16,428 nucleotides of DNA, from contig JAEDFN010000040.1 of the NCBI GenBank assembly GCA_016292775.1, positions 1 to 16,428 of the forward strand, in the 5' to 3' direction. The translations under genes and the position numbers were made by a program. Positions 6,802 to 14,933 of this stretch are shown here, piece after piece. Numbering within the stretch: position 1 is the stretch's first letter; every line of letters starts with the position of its first letter. The DNA is from Paludibacteraceae bacterium (lineage in GTDB: Bacteria; Bacteroidota; Bacteroidia; Bacteroidales; Paludibacteraceae). Under the pieces are notes generated by a model. That model was not told where the DNA came from, did no database searches, and saw nothing but the letters and a program-made list of their open reading frames with translations.

Positions 6802-8070
6802 ATGAAATTAAAAAATAGATTTTTATTCTTTATTACAATTTCCATATCGATTATTTTGTCTGTATGGGCAGTGCTCTTTTATTATTCTATTTTGGAAGAG
6901 GTGTATGATGAAGTGGATGATCAATTAGATAATTATGCTCAATTGATTATGACTAGTTTTTTGTCCGGTTCAATGTCGGAATTTTATTCCGGTGATGGAT
7001 CTAATAATACTTTTGAATTATACGAAATATCACAAGAAACAGCCAAGAAAAAACCTAAATTGAGATATTATGAATCTATGATTTATATAAAAAGCAAACA
7101 TGAAAACGAACCTGCAAGAGTACTTGATACATATTTTGTAAACGCCGAAAACAGATATTTTGCTCTAAAAATTTATACCCCTATATTGGAAACTCATGAT
7201 CTTAGAAGAGCTATATTATACTGGATGATAATATTGTATACTTTTCTTTTGATAATATTAATTATTGTAATTTCTGTAGTATATTATGTCAGTATGCGTC
7301 CTTTATATAAATTTCTTGATTGGATGCGAAATTTTGATATCTTACATCCCGTTCCATTGGATAATAATACATCGGTGAAAGAGTTTAAAGAATTATGCGT
7401 AACTGCTAATGACACTTTGCAAAGAATAGATAAGTTATACCAATCTCAAAAAATGTTTATAGCAAACGCCTCTCATGAAATGCAAACTCCGTTAGCAATT
7501 GCTATTAATAATGTAGATGCGATTGTTCAAACTGATTTATCCGAAGAGCAACTAAAATATATTTCTAATATTAATAAGACTTTAATGAGGGCGTCTGCCG
7601 TAAATAAGAGTTTGCTATTATTGGCTAAAATTGATGGCAATGTCTTTATTGAGCATCAAAAGATTGATATATCAGAAATTATTAATGCTATATTGCCCAA
7701 TTTACAAGAGGTCTATTCATCGAAAAATGTAAGTTATTCTGTTAATTTGAATACGTGTATCTTCGATATAAACCCCGATTTAGCCTCTGTTTTGGTTATG
7801 AATTTGATAAAAAATGCTATAATTTACACTCCAAATAATGGTGAAATAATTATTTCTTGTGGAGAAAATAATTTTTCCGTATCAAATAGTTCTGTTGATA
7901 ATATACCTCTTGATGAAAAAAATATTTTTATACCATTCTGTAAATCAATGAATAACGTAAATTCTTCCGGTATTGGTCTTACTTTGGTAAAGGCTATTTG
8001 TGATTCATCAAATCTTATTATTAAATATTTTTTTGAAAATAATTTTCATACCTTTAAAATTTCAGATTAA
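6802..8070 (+). CDS. Sensor histidine kinase with degenerate G1 box
   Basis: This is an inner-membrane two-component sensor of 422 residues. TM1 spans about residues 7-28, a periplasmic domain about 29-137, and TM2 about 138-163. A HAMP-like linker precedes the dimerisation domain with phospho-acceptor His225 in NASHEMQTPL (SHELRTPL in most kinases). The ATPase domain has an N box NLIKNAIIYTP (334-344, with Asn334 and Asn338) and a G2 box SGIGLTLVKAI (389-399). Between them the usual DxGxG (G1) motif is not recognisable; the corresponding region reads SVSNSSVDN (359-367), followed by NIFIPF (F box). The ATP lid is therefore unusual. Gene order makes the upstream regulator its partner. It may retain kinase activity, or act mainly as a phosphatase; the sequence cannot decide. 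Confidence 0.92.
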   Translation: MKLKNRFLFFITISISIILSVWAVLFYYSILEEVYDEVDDQLDNYAQLIMTSFLSGSMSEFYSGDGSNNTFELYEISQETAKKKPKLRYYESMIYIKSKHENEPARVLDTYFVNAENRYFALKIYTPILETHDLRRAILYWMIILYTFLLIILIIVISVVYYVSMRPLYKFLDWMRNFDILHPVPLDNNTSVKEFKELCVTANDTLQRIDKLYQSQKMFIANASHEMQTPLAIAINNVDAIVQTDLSEEQLKYISNINKTLMRASAVNKSLLLLAKIDGNVFIEHQKIDISEIINAILPNLQEVYSSKNVSYSVNLNTCIFDINPDLASVLVMNLIKNAIIYTPNNGEIIISCGENNFSVSNSSVDNIPLDEKNIFIPFCKSMNNVNSSGIGLTLVKAICDSSNLIIKYFFENNFHTFKISD

Positions 8071-8086
8071 TTTCAGAATCTCATTT

Positions 8087-8094
8087 TATCTTTG
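8087..8094 (+). promoter_or_regulatory. Bacteroidota -7 box for the PepSY-like pair
   Basis: TATCTTTG matches TAnnTTTG and is followed by GCATCG. It lies 16 bases after the kinase stop and about 60 bases before the first PepSY-like gene. The exported proteins can thus be transcribed separately from the two-component genes. A -33 TTTG is not seen at 19-21 bases, which could suit an activator-dependent promoter. Confidence 0.5.
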
Positions 8095-8102
8095 CATCGT
8101 AA

Positions 8103-8122
8103 TTCAAGGGAAGTTCCTTGAA
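8103..8122 (+). repeat. Short inverted repeat at predicted transcript start
   Basis: The arms TTCAAGG (8103-8109) and CCTTGAA (8116-8122) are perfect complements around a six-base centre. The repeat begins within about 10 bases of the -7 box, so it would sit at the 5' end of the mRNA or act as an operator. The neighbouring response regulator is an obvious candidate ligand, without direct evidence. Confidence 0.4.
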
Positions 8123-8155
8123 AATTAAAATGTATAACTTAAAATTTTTAGAGAT

Positions 8156-8605
8156 ATGAAGAAATTATTTTTGTTTGTCGCAATTTTAATAGTTGCCTTT
8201 TCTTTTAATTCGTGTGGTGATGAATTTTTTCAAGATCGCCCTGTTGCATCAAACGAATTAATGAATCCGATTAAAGATTTTATTACTAATTATTTCCCGG
8301 ATTGCACTATTGTTAAAGCTGATATGGATTCCGAACTAACAGGTGTAACTTATGATGTAGACCTTTCTTGTGGTGTTGAGTTGGAATTCAATTCAAAAGG
8401 AGAATGGATTTGTGTTGATTGTGGAATAAATAAAGTTCCGGATGATGTTATCCCAAGTGCTATTCTCACTTATTTAAATGAGCAATATTCAGAGTTATTC
8501 ATCGTACACATTGATAAGAATATGAATGGTTATGAAGTTGAGTTGAATAATGGATATGAGCTTTATTTTAATAAAAATGGTGAATATTTAAGAATCGATT
8601 TTTAA
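8156..8605 (+). CDS. PepSY-like lipoprotein (DUF2874-type)
   Basis: This is a 149-residue exported protein. The signal peptide carries Lys2-Lys3, a hydrophobic core and a lipobox-like FNSC, with Cys20 the likely lipidated residue, so it is probably a membrane-anchored lipoprotein. The mature part matches the beta-lactamase-inhibitor-like PepSY-like fold. It contains two internal repeats of the form Y-[DE]-V-[DE]-L-x-x-G-x-E-L-x-F-N-x-x-G-E: YDVDLSCGVELEFNSKGEW and YEVELNNGYELYFNKNGEY. A paralogue follows on the same strand, and an RR-HK pair precedes. Such proteins often sit beside QseBC-like systems in Bacteroidota and may be outputs or accessory sensors; the precise role is unknown. It has two extra Cys in the mature region (CGVELEF, CVDCG area). 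Confidence 0.82.
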   Translation: MKKLFLFVAILIVAFSFNSCGDEFFQDRPVASNELMNPIKDFITNYFPDCTIVKADMDSELTGVTYDVDLSCGVELEFNSKGEWICVDCGINKVPDDVIPSAILTYLNEQYSELFIVHIDKNMNGYEVELNNGYELYFNKNGEYLRIDF

Positions 8606-8623
8606 TGTTATAATCTATTGTCT

Positions 8624-9064
8624 ATGAAAAAATTATTAGTTATTATTGTGGTTTCACTATGTGGCATTTTGCCTTCTTTTGCTGATAGTGATGTAATTAT
8701 TACTAAAAAAGATCTACCTACTATTTCTCAACAGTTTATTGACAAATATTTTGCCGGCATTGAGATTTCGTATGTTAAGAAAGAGGTTGAAGTATTAGTT
8801 ATTAAGTCGTATGATGTTATCCTTACGAATGGTGTTAAATTAGAATTTAACAATAAGGGTGAATGGACTAGTGTTGATTGTAAAAAATCTGAAGTTCCTT
8901 CAAAAATTATTCCATCTGCAATACTTCAATATGTCAAAACAAATTTCCCGTCAAATAGTATTGTAGAAATATCTAAAAGTGTATTTGGCTATGATGTAGA
9001 TTTGAATAATGGTTTAGAAATTCAGTTTAATAAAGAAGGTAAGTTTAGGTCGATTGATGACTGA
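8624..9064 (+). CDS. PepSY-like periplasmic protein (DUF2874-type), paralogue
   Basis: This is a 146-residue paralogue of the preceding gene, 18 bases downstream, with the same two internal repeats (YDVILTNGVKLEFNNKGEW and YDVDLNNGLEIQFNKEGKF). I start it at the ATG at 8624 (MKKLLVII) rather than the in-frame TTG at 8618, because Lys-Lys-Leu right after Met makes a normal signal peptide. The signal peptide ends in SFADSD with no lipobox Cys, so it is probably cleaved by signal peptidase I and soluble in the periplasm. Its partner is a lipoprotein, so the tandem pair seems to place one form at the membrane and one free. Transcription should end at the hairpin at 9088-9124. Confidence 0.82.
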   Translation: MKKLLVIIVVSLCGILPSFADSDVIITKKDLPTISQQFIDKYFAGIEISYVKKEVEVLVIKSYDVILTNGVKLEFNNKGEWTSVDCKKSEVPSKIIPSAILQYVKTNFPSNSIVEISKSVFGYDVDLNNGLEIQFNKEGKFRSIDD

Positions 9065-9087
9065 TAGTTAATTAATGTTTTGAAAAA

Positions 9088-9124
9088 GGGAAAGGGTGAA
9101 TGATTGTGTCATTCACCCTTTTCT
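9088..9124. terminator. Bidirectional terminator between convergent genes
   Basis: A perfect 13-bp stem (AAAGGGTGAATGA at 9091-9103 with TCATTCACCCTTT at 9109-9121) encloses the five-base loop TTGTG. It is flanked by A residues on the left and T-rich sequence on the right, so it can terminate both the PepSY-like genes and dapL. Confidence 0.88.
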
Positions 9125-9149
9125 TTTATCATTATAGAATGGAAATATA

Positions 9150-10325
9150 TTATAATATATGTCTTATCCTTTCCATTGCTTCTTTTGTGGCTTCGTATGT
9201 GTTGAATGTTGTTAGTCTGAAATACCCTTCGCCATATTTACCAAAACCAACTCCCGGTGTTCCTACTACATAAACATTATTTAGTAAGTAATCGAAGAAT
9301 TCCCATGAATTCATATGTTTAGGGCATTCTAACCATATATATGGAGAATTGTGGCCTCCTGTGTAGTAAATATTTTTCTTTTCAAGAACGTCTGTAATTA
9401 ACTTGACATTCCTTTTATAATATGCAATGTTTTTGTCTGCTTCTTTTATTCCCTCTTCACTTAATGTGGCTTCAAGTCCCCTTTGGGTCATATATGGTGC
9501 TCCGTTATATTTAGTTGTTTGTCGTTGTTGCCACAATCTTAGCAGCTTTACTCCATCTCTTACTAGCTCTTCGGGAATAACTGTATATCCGCTTCTTACA
9601 CAAGTAAACCCGGCTGTTTTAGATAGTGAACTGAATTCTATCGCACATGTGCGTGACCCCGGAATGGCAAAAATAGAATGAGGACAATTGGAGTCGGTTA
9701 TAAAACGCTCATATGCATTATCGTATAATATCACTGCATTATTAGCATTTGCATAATCAACCCATGCTTGTAGTTGTTCGTATGTTAGTGCAGCTCCTGT
9801 TGGGTTGTTTGGTGAACATAAATATATTATGTCGCCGTGAATATCGGGTGGTGTAGGAAGAAAATTATTCTCTTTATTGCATTCTAAATATATAATTTTC
9901 TGCCCATCCATGAGTGATGTAGCTTTGTACAATGGATATACAGGGTCCGGTAATAAAATTGTATTTGAGCCATGCTCAAAAATGTCGGTGATATTCGCGA
10001 TATCCTCCCCAATTCCATCACCTATTGTAATTTCATTTAAGTCGATATCTATATTATATCTTTTATAATATCCTTGTACGGCTTTTTTTGCAAAATTATA
10101 TCCTAATTCAGGTCCGTAGCCTCTAAAAGTTTCTTTATGACGCAATTCTTTTACAGCTTTTATTATTGCATCTGTAGTAACTTTTGACAAAGGGCGAGTA
10201 ACATCTCCTATGCCTAATTTGATTATTTTTTTGTCGGGATTATTCTTGATGAATTCGCTTGTGCGTAATGCAATTTCTGTAAAAAGATAATTCTTTTCTA
10301 GTTTCGAATAATTCTGGTTTATCAT
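9150..10325 (-). CDS. dapL: LL-diaminopimelate aminotransferase
   Basis: DapL is a PLP-dependent class I/II aminotransferase that converts tetrahydrodipicolinate and glutamate directly to LL-DAP, bypassing the succinylase and acetylase steps. Family hallmarks are the N-terminal YLFTEIALR and IKLGIGDVTRPL, FRGYGPELGY (68-76), SPNNPTG (171-177), YDNAYERF (201-208) and the PLP lysine Lys236 in FSSLSKTAGFTCVRSGY, with FRLTTF near the C-terminus for the substrate carboxylate. Length (391) is slightly shorter than the roughly 410 typical of the family; no motif is missing. It follows dapF by 17 bases. The pair carries out consecutive steps to meso-DAP for peptidoglycan and lysine, in the cytoplasm. 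Confidence 0.95.
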   Translation of the reverse strand: MINQNYSKLEKNYLFTEIALRTSEFIKNNPDKKIIKLGIGDVTRPLSKVTTDAIIKAVKELRHKETFRGYGPELGYNFAKKAVQGYYKRYNIDIDLNEITIGDGIGEDIANITDIFEHGSNTILLPDPVYPLYKATSLMDGQKIIYLECNKENNFLPTPPDIHGDIIYLCSPNNPTGAALTYEQLQAWVDYANANNAVILYDNAYERFITDSNCPHSIFAIPGSRTCAIEFSSLSKTAGFTCVRSGYTVIPEELVRDGVKLLRLWQQRQTTKYNGAPYMTQRGLEATLSEEGIKEADKNIAYYKRNVKLITDVLEKKNIYYTGGHNSPYIWLECPKHMNSWEFFDYLLNNVYVVGTPGVGFGKYGEGYFRLTTFNTYEATKEAMERIRHIL

Positions 10326-10342
10326 AGTATTATTGTAAAATG

Positions 10343-11182
10343 TTACATTATGAATTGCCCTTTACAAATGTATGTAGCCGGCCCTGTCATTATTATTTTA
10401 TAATCTTGTTTGCAAAGAATTGTCAATTCTCCACCATTAAGTTTGACGGTGATTGGTGTGTCAATGGGTAAATGTCCGGTTTTTGTAAGTGCAGCTACAG
10501 AAGCACATGCTCCGGTACCACAAGCCATTGTTTCCCCAACTCCTCTTTCATATACTCGCATCCTTATCGATGTCTTTGAAAGGAGTTTTACAAATTCCGT
10601 ATTTACTTTGTATTTAAAAAGAGGGTGGTGTTCCCATTTTTGGCCATTATTGGTGAAATCGTAATCTTCTACATTGTCAGTAAGAATCACCAAATGCGGA
10701 TTTCCCATACTTACAGCAGTACCATTGAATATGGTTCCTTCATCTATAGATATATGTTGGTATATAAAATCGCTAGATATTGATAATCCGATATCTTCAG
10801 GTGAAAAAGAAGCATATCCCATATCAACGGATATTGATTGTACTACATGCTCTTTGATTTGTAATGAGATATTTTTAATGCCAGACATAGTTTCTATTTG
10901 CATTGTAGGTTTATCTATATGGTTGCTTTCATATAGAAATTTTGCTACGCATCTAATGGCATTACCACACATTTGAGCTTCACTACCATCAGTGTTGAAG
11001 ATGCGCATTTTGGCATCTGCTATGTCTGATTTTAAAATAATTACCAAACCATCTGCTGATACACCATAAACGGGATTTGTCATTAATAACGACAAATCCC
11101 GATAATTGTATTCTTTATTTTCGTTTATGTGATTTAGGATGACAAAATTATTTCCTAAACCATGCATTTTTAAAAAATTCAC
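10343..11182 (-). CDS. dapF: Diaminopimelate epimerase
   Basis: DapF interconverts LL-DAP and meso-DAP with two cysteine acid/base residues and no cofactor. From the GTG at 11182 the product has 279 residues and begins VNFLKMHGLGNNF, matching the family's N-terminus (normally MHGLGNDF). Both catalytic cysteines are present: Cys72 in QMCGNAIRC and Cys221 in ACGTGACAS. The frame is open further upstream to an ATG at 11245, but that would overlap yebC by 59 bases and add 21 residues absent from the family. The GTG lies four bases after the yebC stop, so translational coupling is likely. It lies between yebC and dapL in one apparent operon. Confidence 0.95.
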   Translation of the reverse strand: MNFLKMHGLGNNFVILNHINENKEYNYRDLSLLMTNPVYGVSADGLVIILKSDIADAKMRIFNTDGSEAQMCGNAIRCVAKFLYESNHIDKPTMQIETMSGIKNISLQIKEHVVQSISVDMGYASFSPEDIGLSISSDFIYQHISIDEGTIFNGTAVSMGNPHLVILTDNVEDYDFTNNGQKWEHHPLFKYKVNTEFVKLLSKTSIRMRVYERGVGETMACGTGACASVAALTKTGHLPIDTPITVKLNGGELTILCKQDYKIIMTGPATYICKGQFIM

Positions 11183-11186
11183 TGTT

Positions 11187-11918
11187 TTATTCTTCTGATT
11201 CTTCCGGCTCTGCCATATTGTGGAATACGTTTTGTACATCCTCATCTTCCTCTATCTTTTCGATGAGTTTGTTGACAGTTGCCATTTGCTCTTCTGTTAA
11301 TGTTTTTGTGTCATTTGGAATACGTACAAATTCCGATGATGTAATCTCATATCCGTTTTCTTCCAAATATTTTTGAATCTGTGAGTTTTGAGCGAATTCT
11401 CCGTATAAAACCCATTCGTTGTCTTCTTCGCCTACTTCGTCAACTCCGTAGTCAATTAATTCCAACTCTAAGTCATCAAGGTTTACACCATCTTTTTTCG
11501 CTACATGAAATACGCACTTGTGCTCAAAAAGGAATTCCAAAGAACCTGTTGTGCCGAGAGAACCACCTAATTTATTAAAATAACTACGGATATTTGCTAC
11601 TGTTCTTGTAGTATTATCTGTTGCTGTTTCTACAAAGATTGCTATTCCGTGAGGGCCGTAGCCTTCGTAATTCATCTCTTTATAATCTGTATATTCTTTT
11701 GATAAAGCTTTTTTTATTGCACGCTCTACGTTCTCTTTAGGCATATTTTCTTTTTTTGCTGTAGCCATAAGTGCTCTTAAGCGTGGGTTAGTGTCCGGAT
11801 CTCCTCCTCCGGCTTTTGCTGCAATTGTAATTTCTTTACCAAGTTTTGTAAATACTCGGGCCATATTGCCCCATCTTTTTAATTTTCTTGCTTTGCGATA
11901 TTCAAACGCTCTTCCCAT
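11187..11918 (-). CDS. yebC: YebC/PmpR (TACO1) family protein
   Basis: This is a 243-residue member of the YebC family, described as transcription regulators and more recently as ribosome-associated factors that ease translation of difficult peptide stretches. Typical features are the N-terminal MGRAFEYRKARKLKRWGNMARVFTKLGKE, AGGGDPDTNPRLR (37-49), KENMPKENVERAIKKA and the YEGYGPHG segment (about 84-91). The C-terminus is acidic (EEDEDVQN to the final EPEESEE). It is the first gene of the yebC-dapF-dapL set, with a likely promoter -7 box at 11965-11972. No functional link to DAP synthesis is evident beyond co-transcription. Confidence 0.95.
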   Translation of the reverse strand: MGRAFEYRKARKLKRWGNMARVFTKLGKEITIAAKAGGGDPDTNPRLRALMATAKKENMPKENVERAIKKALSKEYTDYKEMNYEGYGPHGIAIFVETATDNTTRTVANIRSYFNKLGGSLGTTGSLEFLFEHKCVFHVAKKDGVNLDDLELELIDYGVDEVGEEDNEWVLYGEFAQNSQIQKYLEENGYEITSSEFVRIPNDTKTLTEEQMATVNKLIEKIEEDEDVQNVFHNMAEPEESEE

Positions 11919-11964
11919 AAATATAGTGAGTTTTTTGTATTATTATTGGTTAATTATCAATTTG

Positions 11965-11972
11965 CAAAGTTA
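11965..11972 (-). promoter_or_regulatory. Bacteroidota -7 box for yebC-dapF-dapL
   Basis: The minus strand reads TAACTTTG followed by GC, matching TAnnTTTG, about 47 bases before the yebC start. The -33 element is unclear. The rest of the 183-base gap (11919-12101) is A/T-rich and shows no RNA gene or strong hairpin. Confidence 0.5.
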
Positions 11973-12101
11973 CAAAAATATATTTATATAGTGCACATAA
12001 ATTCTATTTTTTTGAGGCACTATCATTTTTATTATTTATTGTATGTATTATTGTGAAATTTTTTGATTGTAAGTAACGAAAAATAGTTCTTTTAGTTGGT
12101 G

Positions 12102-12473
12102 TTATATGCCTAATGGTGCTATGAAGGCGTCTTTTATGTGTTCTATTTTGTACTCACCACTCGGCATTAATAGAAGTGTTATTATGTCAAATCTTGAGTC
12201 GTTTTCAATATTGTGTGATATTAAATATGTGTTGGCAGCTCGTACTATGTTTTTTATTTTTTTGAAATTTACTGCATCTTCCGGTTTTGCAAATATATCA
12301 TTTGTCCTTGATTTTACCTCCACAAATACTATGATGTTTTCGTCTTTAGCTATAATGTCAATTTCTTTATGCCCGGACCTCCAATTGGTTTCCAATATCT
12401 TATAGCCTATGCTCATCAGATAATTTTGAGCCATTATTTCCGAATGCCTTCCAAAGTCATTGTGTTTTGCCAT
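12102..12473 (-). CDS. yraN: YraN/UPF0102 family endonuclease-like protein
   Basis: This is a 123-residue protein of the YraN (UPF0102) family, which has a restriction-endonuclease-like fold resembling Holliday-junction resolvases. The nuclease-type core is visible: GRHSEIMAQNYL at the start, NWRSGHKEIDIIAKD (about 31-45) supplying the Glu/Asp pair, and VFVEVKSR (about 49-56) with the E-x-K. Its biological role is not settled. The start overlaps the stop of the upstream acetyltransferase (TAATG at 12471-12475), so it is translated from the same mRNA as that gene and the aminopeptidase. Confidence 0.92.
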   Translation of the reverse strand: MAKHNDFGRHSEIMAQNYLMSIGYKILETNWRSGHKEIDIIAKDENIIVFVEVKSRTNDIFAKPEDAVNFKKIKNIVRAANTYLISHNIENDSRFDIITLLLMPSGEYKIEHIKDAFIAPLGI

Positions 12474-13045
12474 TATTCAATTCTTTTTACTTCTCCATTA
12501 TACAAACAATATTTTTCGTGGCTCTCTTTACATTCTGCTACATTGTTCTTAAATTGTAATCTATGGCCGTTTTTACTTACCCATCCTATTTGTTTTGCCG
12601 GATTACCTACCATCAGTGCATAAGGTTTTACCGGCTTGGTTATTACTGCCCCGGCTCCTATCATTGCGTATTCTCCTATCTCATTTCCACATACTATTGT
12701 AGCGTTTGCACCAATTGTAGCTCCTTTTCTTATTATCGTTTGTCGAAATTCTTCTTTTCTATTTATAAAACTACGCGGATTTATTACATTGGTGAATACC
12801 ATTGAGGGACCTAAAAATACATCGTCTTCGCATATTACTCCCGTATATACACTTACATTATTTTGAATTTTTACATTATTACCTATAATAACTTGTGGAG
12901 CTATTACTACGTTTTGACCGATGTTACAATTGTTTCCTATAGTGCAAAACGGCATGATATGGCAGAAATGCCATATCTTTGTGCCGTTGCCTATAGTACA
13001 ATTATCGTCTATTATTGCAGATGTATGTGCAAAATATTCAGACAT
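12473..13045 (-). CDS. WbpD/WlbB-like sugar N-acetyltransferase
   Basis: This 190-residue left-handed beta-helix acyltransferase is built of hexapeptide repeats from residue about 8 to 165 (for example IIDDNCTIGNGTKIWHFCHI, TIGNNCNIGQNVVIAP, VIIGNNVKIQNNVSVY). The sequence pattern, including the FAHTSAIIDDN start, the GTKIWHFCHI stretch and a C-terminal GNPAKQIGWVSKNGHRL, matches WbpD/WlbB. Those enzymes acetylate UDP-2-acetamido-3-amino-glucuronate with acetyl-CoA for O-antigen or surface glycan synthesis. No other genes of that pathway lie in the window. It sits five bases after the aminopeptidase gene and overlaps yraN, so the operon appears functionally mixed. Confidence 0.85.
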   Translation of the reverse strand: MSEYFAHTSAIIDDNCTIGNGTKIWHFCHIMPFCTIGNNCNIGQNVVIAPQVIIGNNVKIQNNVSVYTGVICEDDVFLGPSMVFTNVINPRSFINRKEEFRQTIIRKGATIGANATIVCGNEIGEYAMIGAGAVITKPVKPYALMVGNPAKQIGWVSKNGHRLQFKNNVAECKESHEKYCLYNGEVKRIE

Positions 13046-13050
13046 TATAA

Positions 13051-14829
13051 TTATAGTTGTGCTGTTTTACTTTTTAACCATGCAGCCTCTTTTGTATTGA
13101 GGTGTGGTGATAATGTTTTGTATACTATTTGATGATATGTGTTGATTTGTAATAATTCATCAGGACTTAACAAACCTATTTCGATAGATTTATTATCGTA
13201 TGGGAATAATGTTAATGTTTTAAATCTCATGAATTTACCAAATTCATTTTCGTTGTTAGGGTAGTCGCTGACTACTACTAAATTTTCAATACGTATTCCA
13301 TGTTTTCCTGCACGGTAAATTCCAGGTTCATTACTTAATATCATGCCTTTTTCCAATATTGTAGGATTTTCATTCATTCGTATTGATTGTGGCCCCTCAT
13401 GAACATTTAAACAGTGTCCAACACCATGTCCTGTACCATGCCCGTATTGCATTTCCGAATTCCATAAAAATTGTCTGGCAATAGCATCTAATTGTGCTCC
13501 GCGAGTTCCGTATGGGAATAATTGATATCCAAGAGCTAAATGTCCTTTCAATACCATTGTGTAATCGAATTTCATCTCTTGTGTTACTTTGCCTAATGCT
13601 ACTGTACGGGTTATGTCGGTTGTGCCGTCATAATACTGTCCTCCTGAATCTAAAAGTAAGAAACTTTCTGCTTTTAATGTAGCGTTACTATCTTTGTCGG
13701 CAGCATAATGAACTATAGCTCCGTGCTCTCCATATCCTGCTATTGTGTTAAAACTTTCTGTTATAAATCCTTCTTGTTCTGCACGGAATCTGTGTAAATT
13801 ATCTATAACATCAAGCTCTGTTACAGTCTCTTTGTTTTCGATTTTTTCTTCAAGCCACATCCAGAATTTTACCAAAGCAACTCCATCTTTTACCATAGCT
13901 CTTCCTACTCCTGATAATTCAGTTTCGTTCTTAATACATTTCATATTTGCTATCGGTGATGATATCTCTTTGATTGTAACGTTTTCAGGAATAGCTATCT
14001 TTAAAGCATAATTACATTTGTTTGGATCTATTGCAATTATTGTGTCGCCGGATAGTGTTTGTAATGCTTGGTAGATATTTTCGTACGCTTCTGTATTAAC
14101 GTCAAATTTGTTTAAATAATTTCTTACTTTATCAGAAATCTTTTCTTCTGCAATAAATAGGGTTGCTTTATTTGGTGTTACTAAGGCAAAAGAAATGTTT
14201 ACAGGATTGTAGTCTATATCAGCTCCTCGAATGTTGAAGAGCCATGCTATTTCATCTAATGCTGTTATTAGCATTGTATTAGCATTATTACTGGCTATTT
14301 GCTCTCTGAGTCTGCTTAATTTGCTTTTTGTATTCTCTCCACTATGTTCTTCTCCAAATTCAATTACAGGAGATTTTGGCATTTCCGGTCTGTTTTTCCA
14401 AACTGCTTTTATAAAGTCGAATTTTGTATATATGTTTAATCCTCCTTTTTGTAATTTATTTTGGAGTGTGTTAAAGCCGTTTACGGAAATCATTTCCGGA
14501 TTAATAGCCACAGTTTTTCCTTTCCCTAAAGTAGTGCACAACCATTCTTCTATTGTTGGTGTACCTATTTCTCCCTCTTTTTGAAGTGTTAATCCGGATT
14601 GTTTTAGCTGTTCTGATGCTTGTAAAAAATAGCGAGAGTCTGTCCATAAACATCCCCCTTCTAATGTTATTACTGCAGTTCCCGCAGAACCACTGAATGC
14701 AGAAATAAATTCTCGTTCTTTCCAATATTCTGCCAAATATTCACTTGAGTGAGGATCTGTTCCGGGTACTATGAGCGCATCTACTTGGTGCTCTGCCATT
14801 AACGCTCTTACAGATTGTAATTGTTCCAT
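13051..14829 (-). CDS. Xaa-Pro aminopeptidase (M24B), three-domain form
   Basis: This metallo-aminopeptidase removes an N-terminal residue preceding proline. Its 592 residues match the larger, XPNPEP1-like form of aminopeptidase P (two creatinase-type N-terminal domains, about 1-160 and 165-300, then the pita-bread catalytic domain from about 310), not the roughly 440-residue E. coli PepP. The dinuclear metal ligands are all present: Asp394 and Asp405 in LLDSGGQYYDGTTDITRT, His468 in GHGTGHGVGH, Glu501 in SNEPG and Glu515 in RIEN. There is no signal peptide, so it is cytosolic. It leads the operon with the acetyltransferase and yraN, and the likely promoter is at 14923-14930. Confidence 0.95.
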   Translation of the reverse strand: MEQLQSVRALMAEHQVDALIVPGTDPHSSEYLAEYWKEREFISAFSGSAGTAVITLEGGCLWTDSRYFLQASEQLKQSGLTLQKEGEIGTPTIEEWLCTTLGKGKTVAINPEMISVNGFNTLQNKLQKGGLNIYTKFDFIKAVWKNRPEMPKSPVIEFGEEHSGENTKSKLSRLREQIASNNANTMLITALDEIAWLFNIRGADIDYNPVNISFALVTPNKATLFIAEEKISDKVRNYLNKFDVNTEAYENIYQALQTLSGDTIIAIDPNKCNYALKIAIPENVTIKEISSPIANMKCIKNETELSGVGRAMVKDGVALVKFWMWLEEKIENKETVTELDVIDNLHRFRAEQEGFITESFNTIAGYGEHGAIVHYAADKDSNATLKAESFLLLDSGGQYYDGTTDITRTVALGKVTQEMKFDYTMVLKGHLALGYQLFPYGTRGAQLDAIARQFLWNSEMQYGHGTGHGVGHCLNVHEGPQSIRMNENPTILEKGMILSNEPGIYRAGKHGIRIENLVVVSDYPNNENEFGKFMRFKTLTLFPYDNKSIEIGLLSPDELLQINTYHQIVYKTLSPHLNTKEAAWLKSKTAQL

Positions 14830-14922
14830 AAATTTGAGTATTAGATATTTATTGTTATTTCTGTGTTGTTTGTATGAAGACTATGATTGCCTTGTATACG
14901 TTACGTTGTTATATTTCATTTG

Positions 14923-14930
14923 CAAAGATA
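14923..14930 (-). promoter_or_regulatory. Bacteroidota -7 box for the aminopeptidase operon
   Basis: The minus strand reads TATCTTTG followed by GC, matching TAnnTTTG, and lies about 94 bases before the aminopeptidase start. The left arm of the inverted repeat at 14934-14998 begins just upstream of this box, so a protein bound there could control it. Confidence 0.5.
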
Positions 14931-14933
14931 CTA

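Noticed and set aside
8618..8623. TTG at 8618 as the start of the second PepSY-like gene
   Set aside because: The ATG six bases later begins a normal MKKLL signal peptide, and TTG starts are less common.
11183..11245. Upstream ATG at 11245 as the start of dapF
   Set aside because: It would overlap yebC by 59 bases and add 21 residues not found in the family. The GTG at 11182 gives the canonical N-terminus four bases after yebC.
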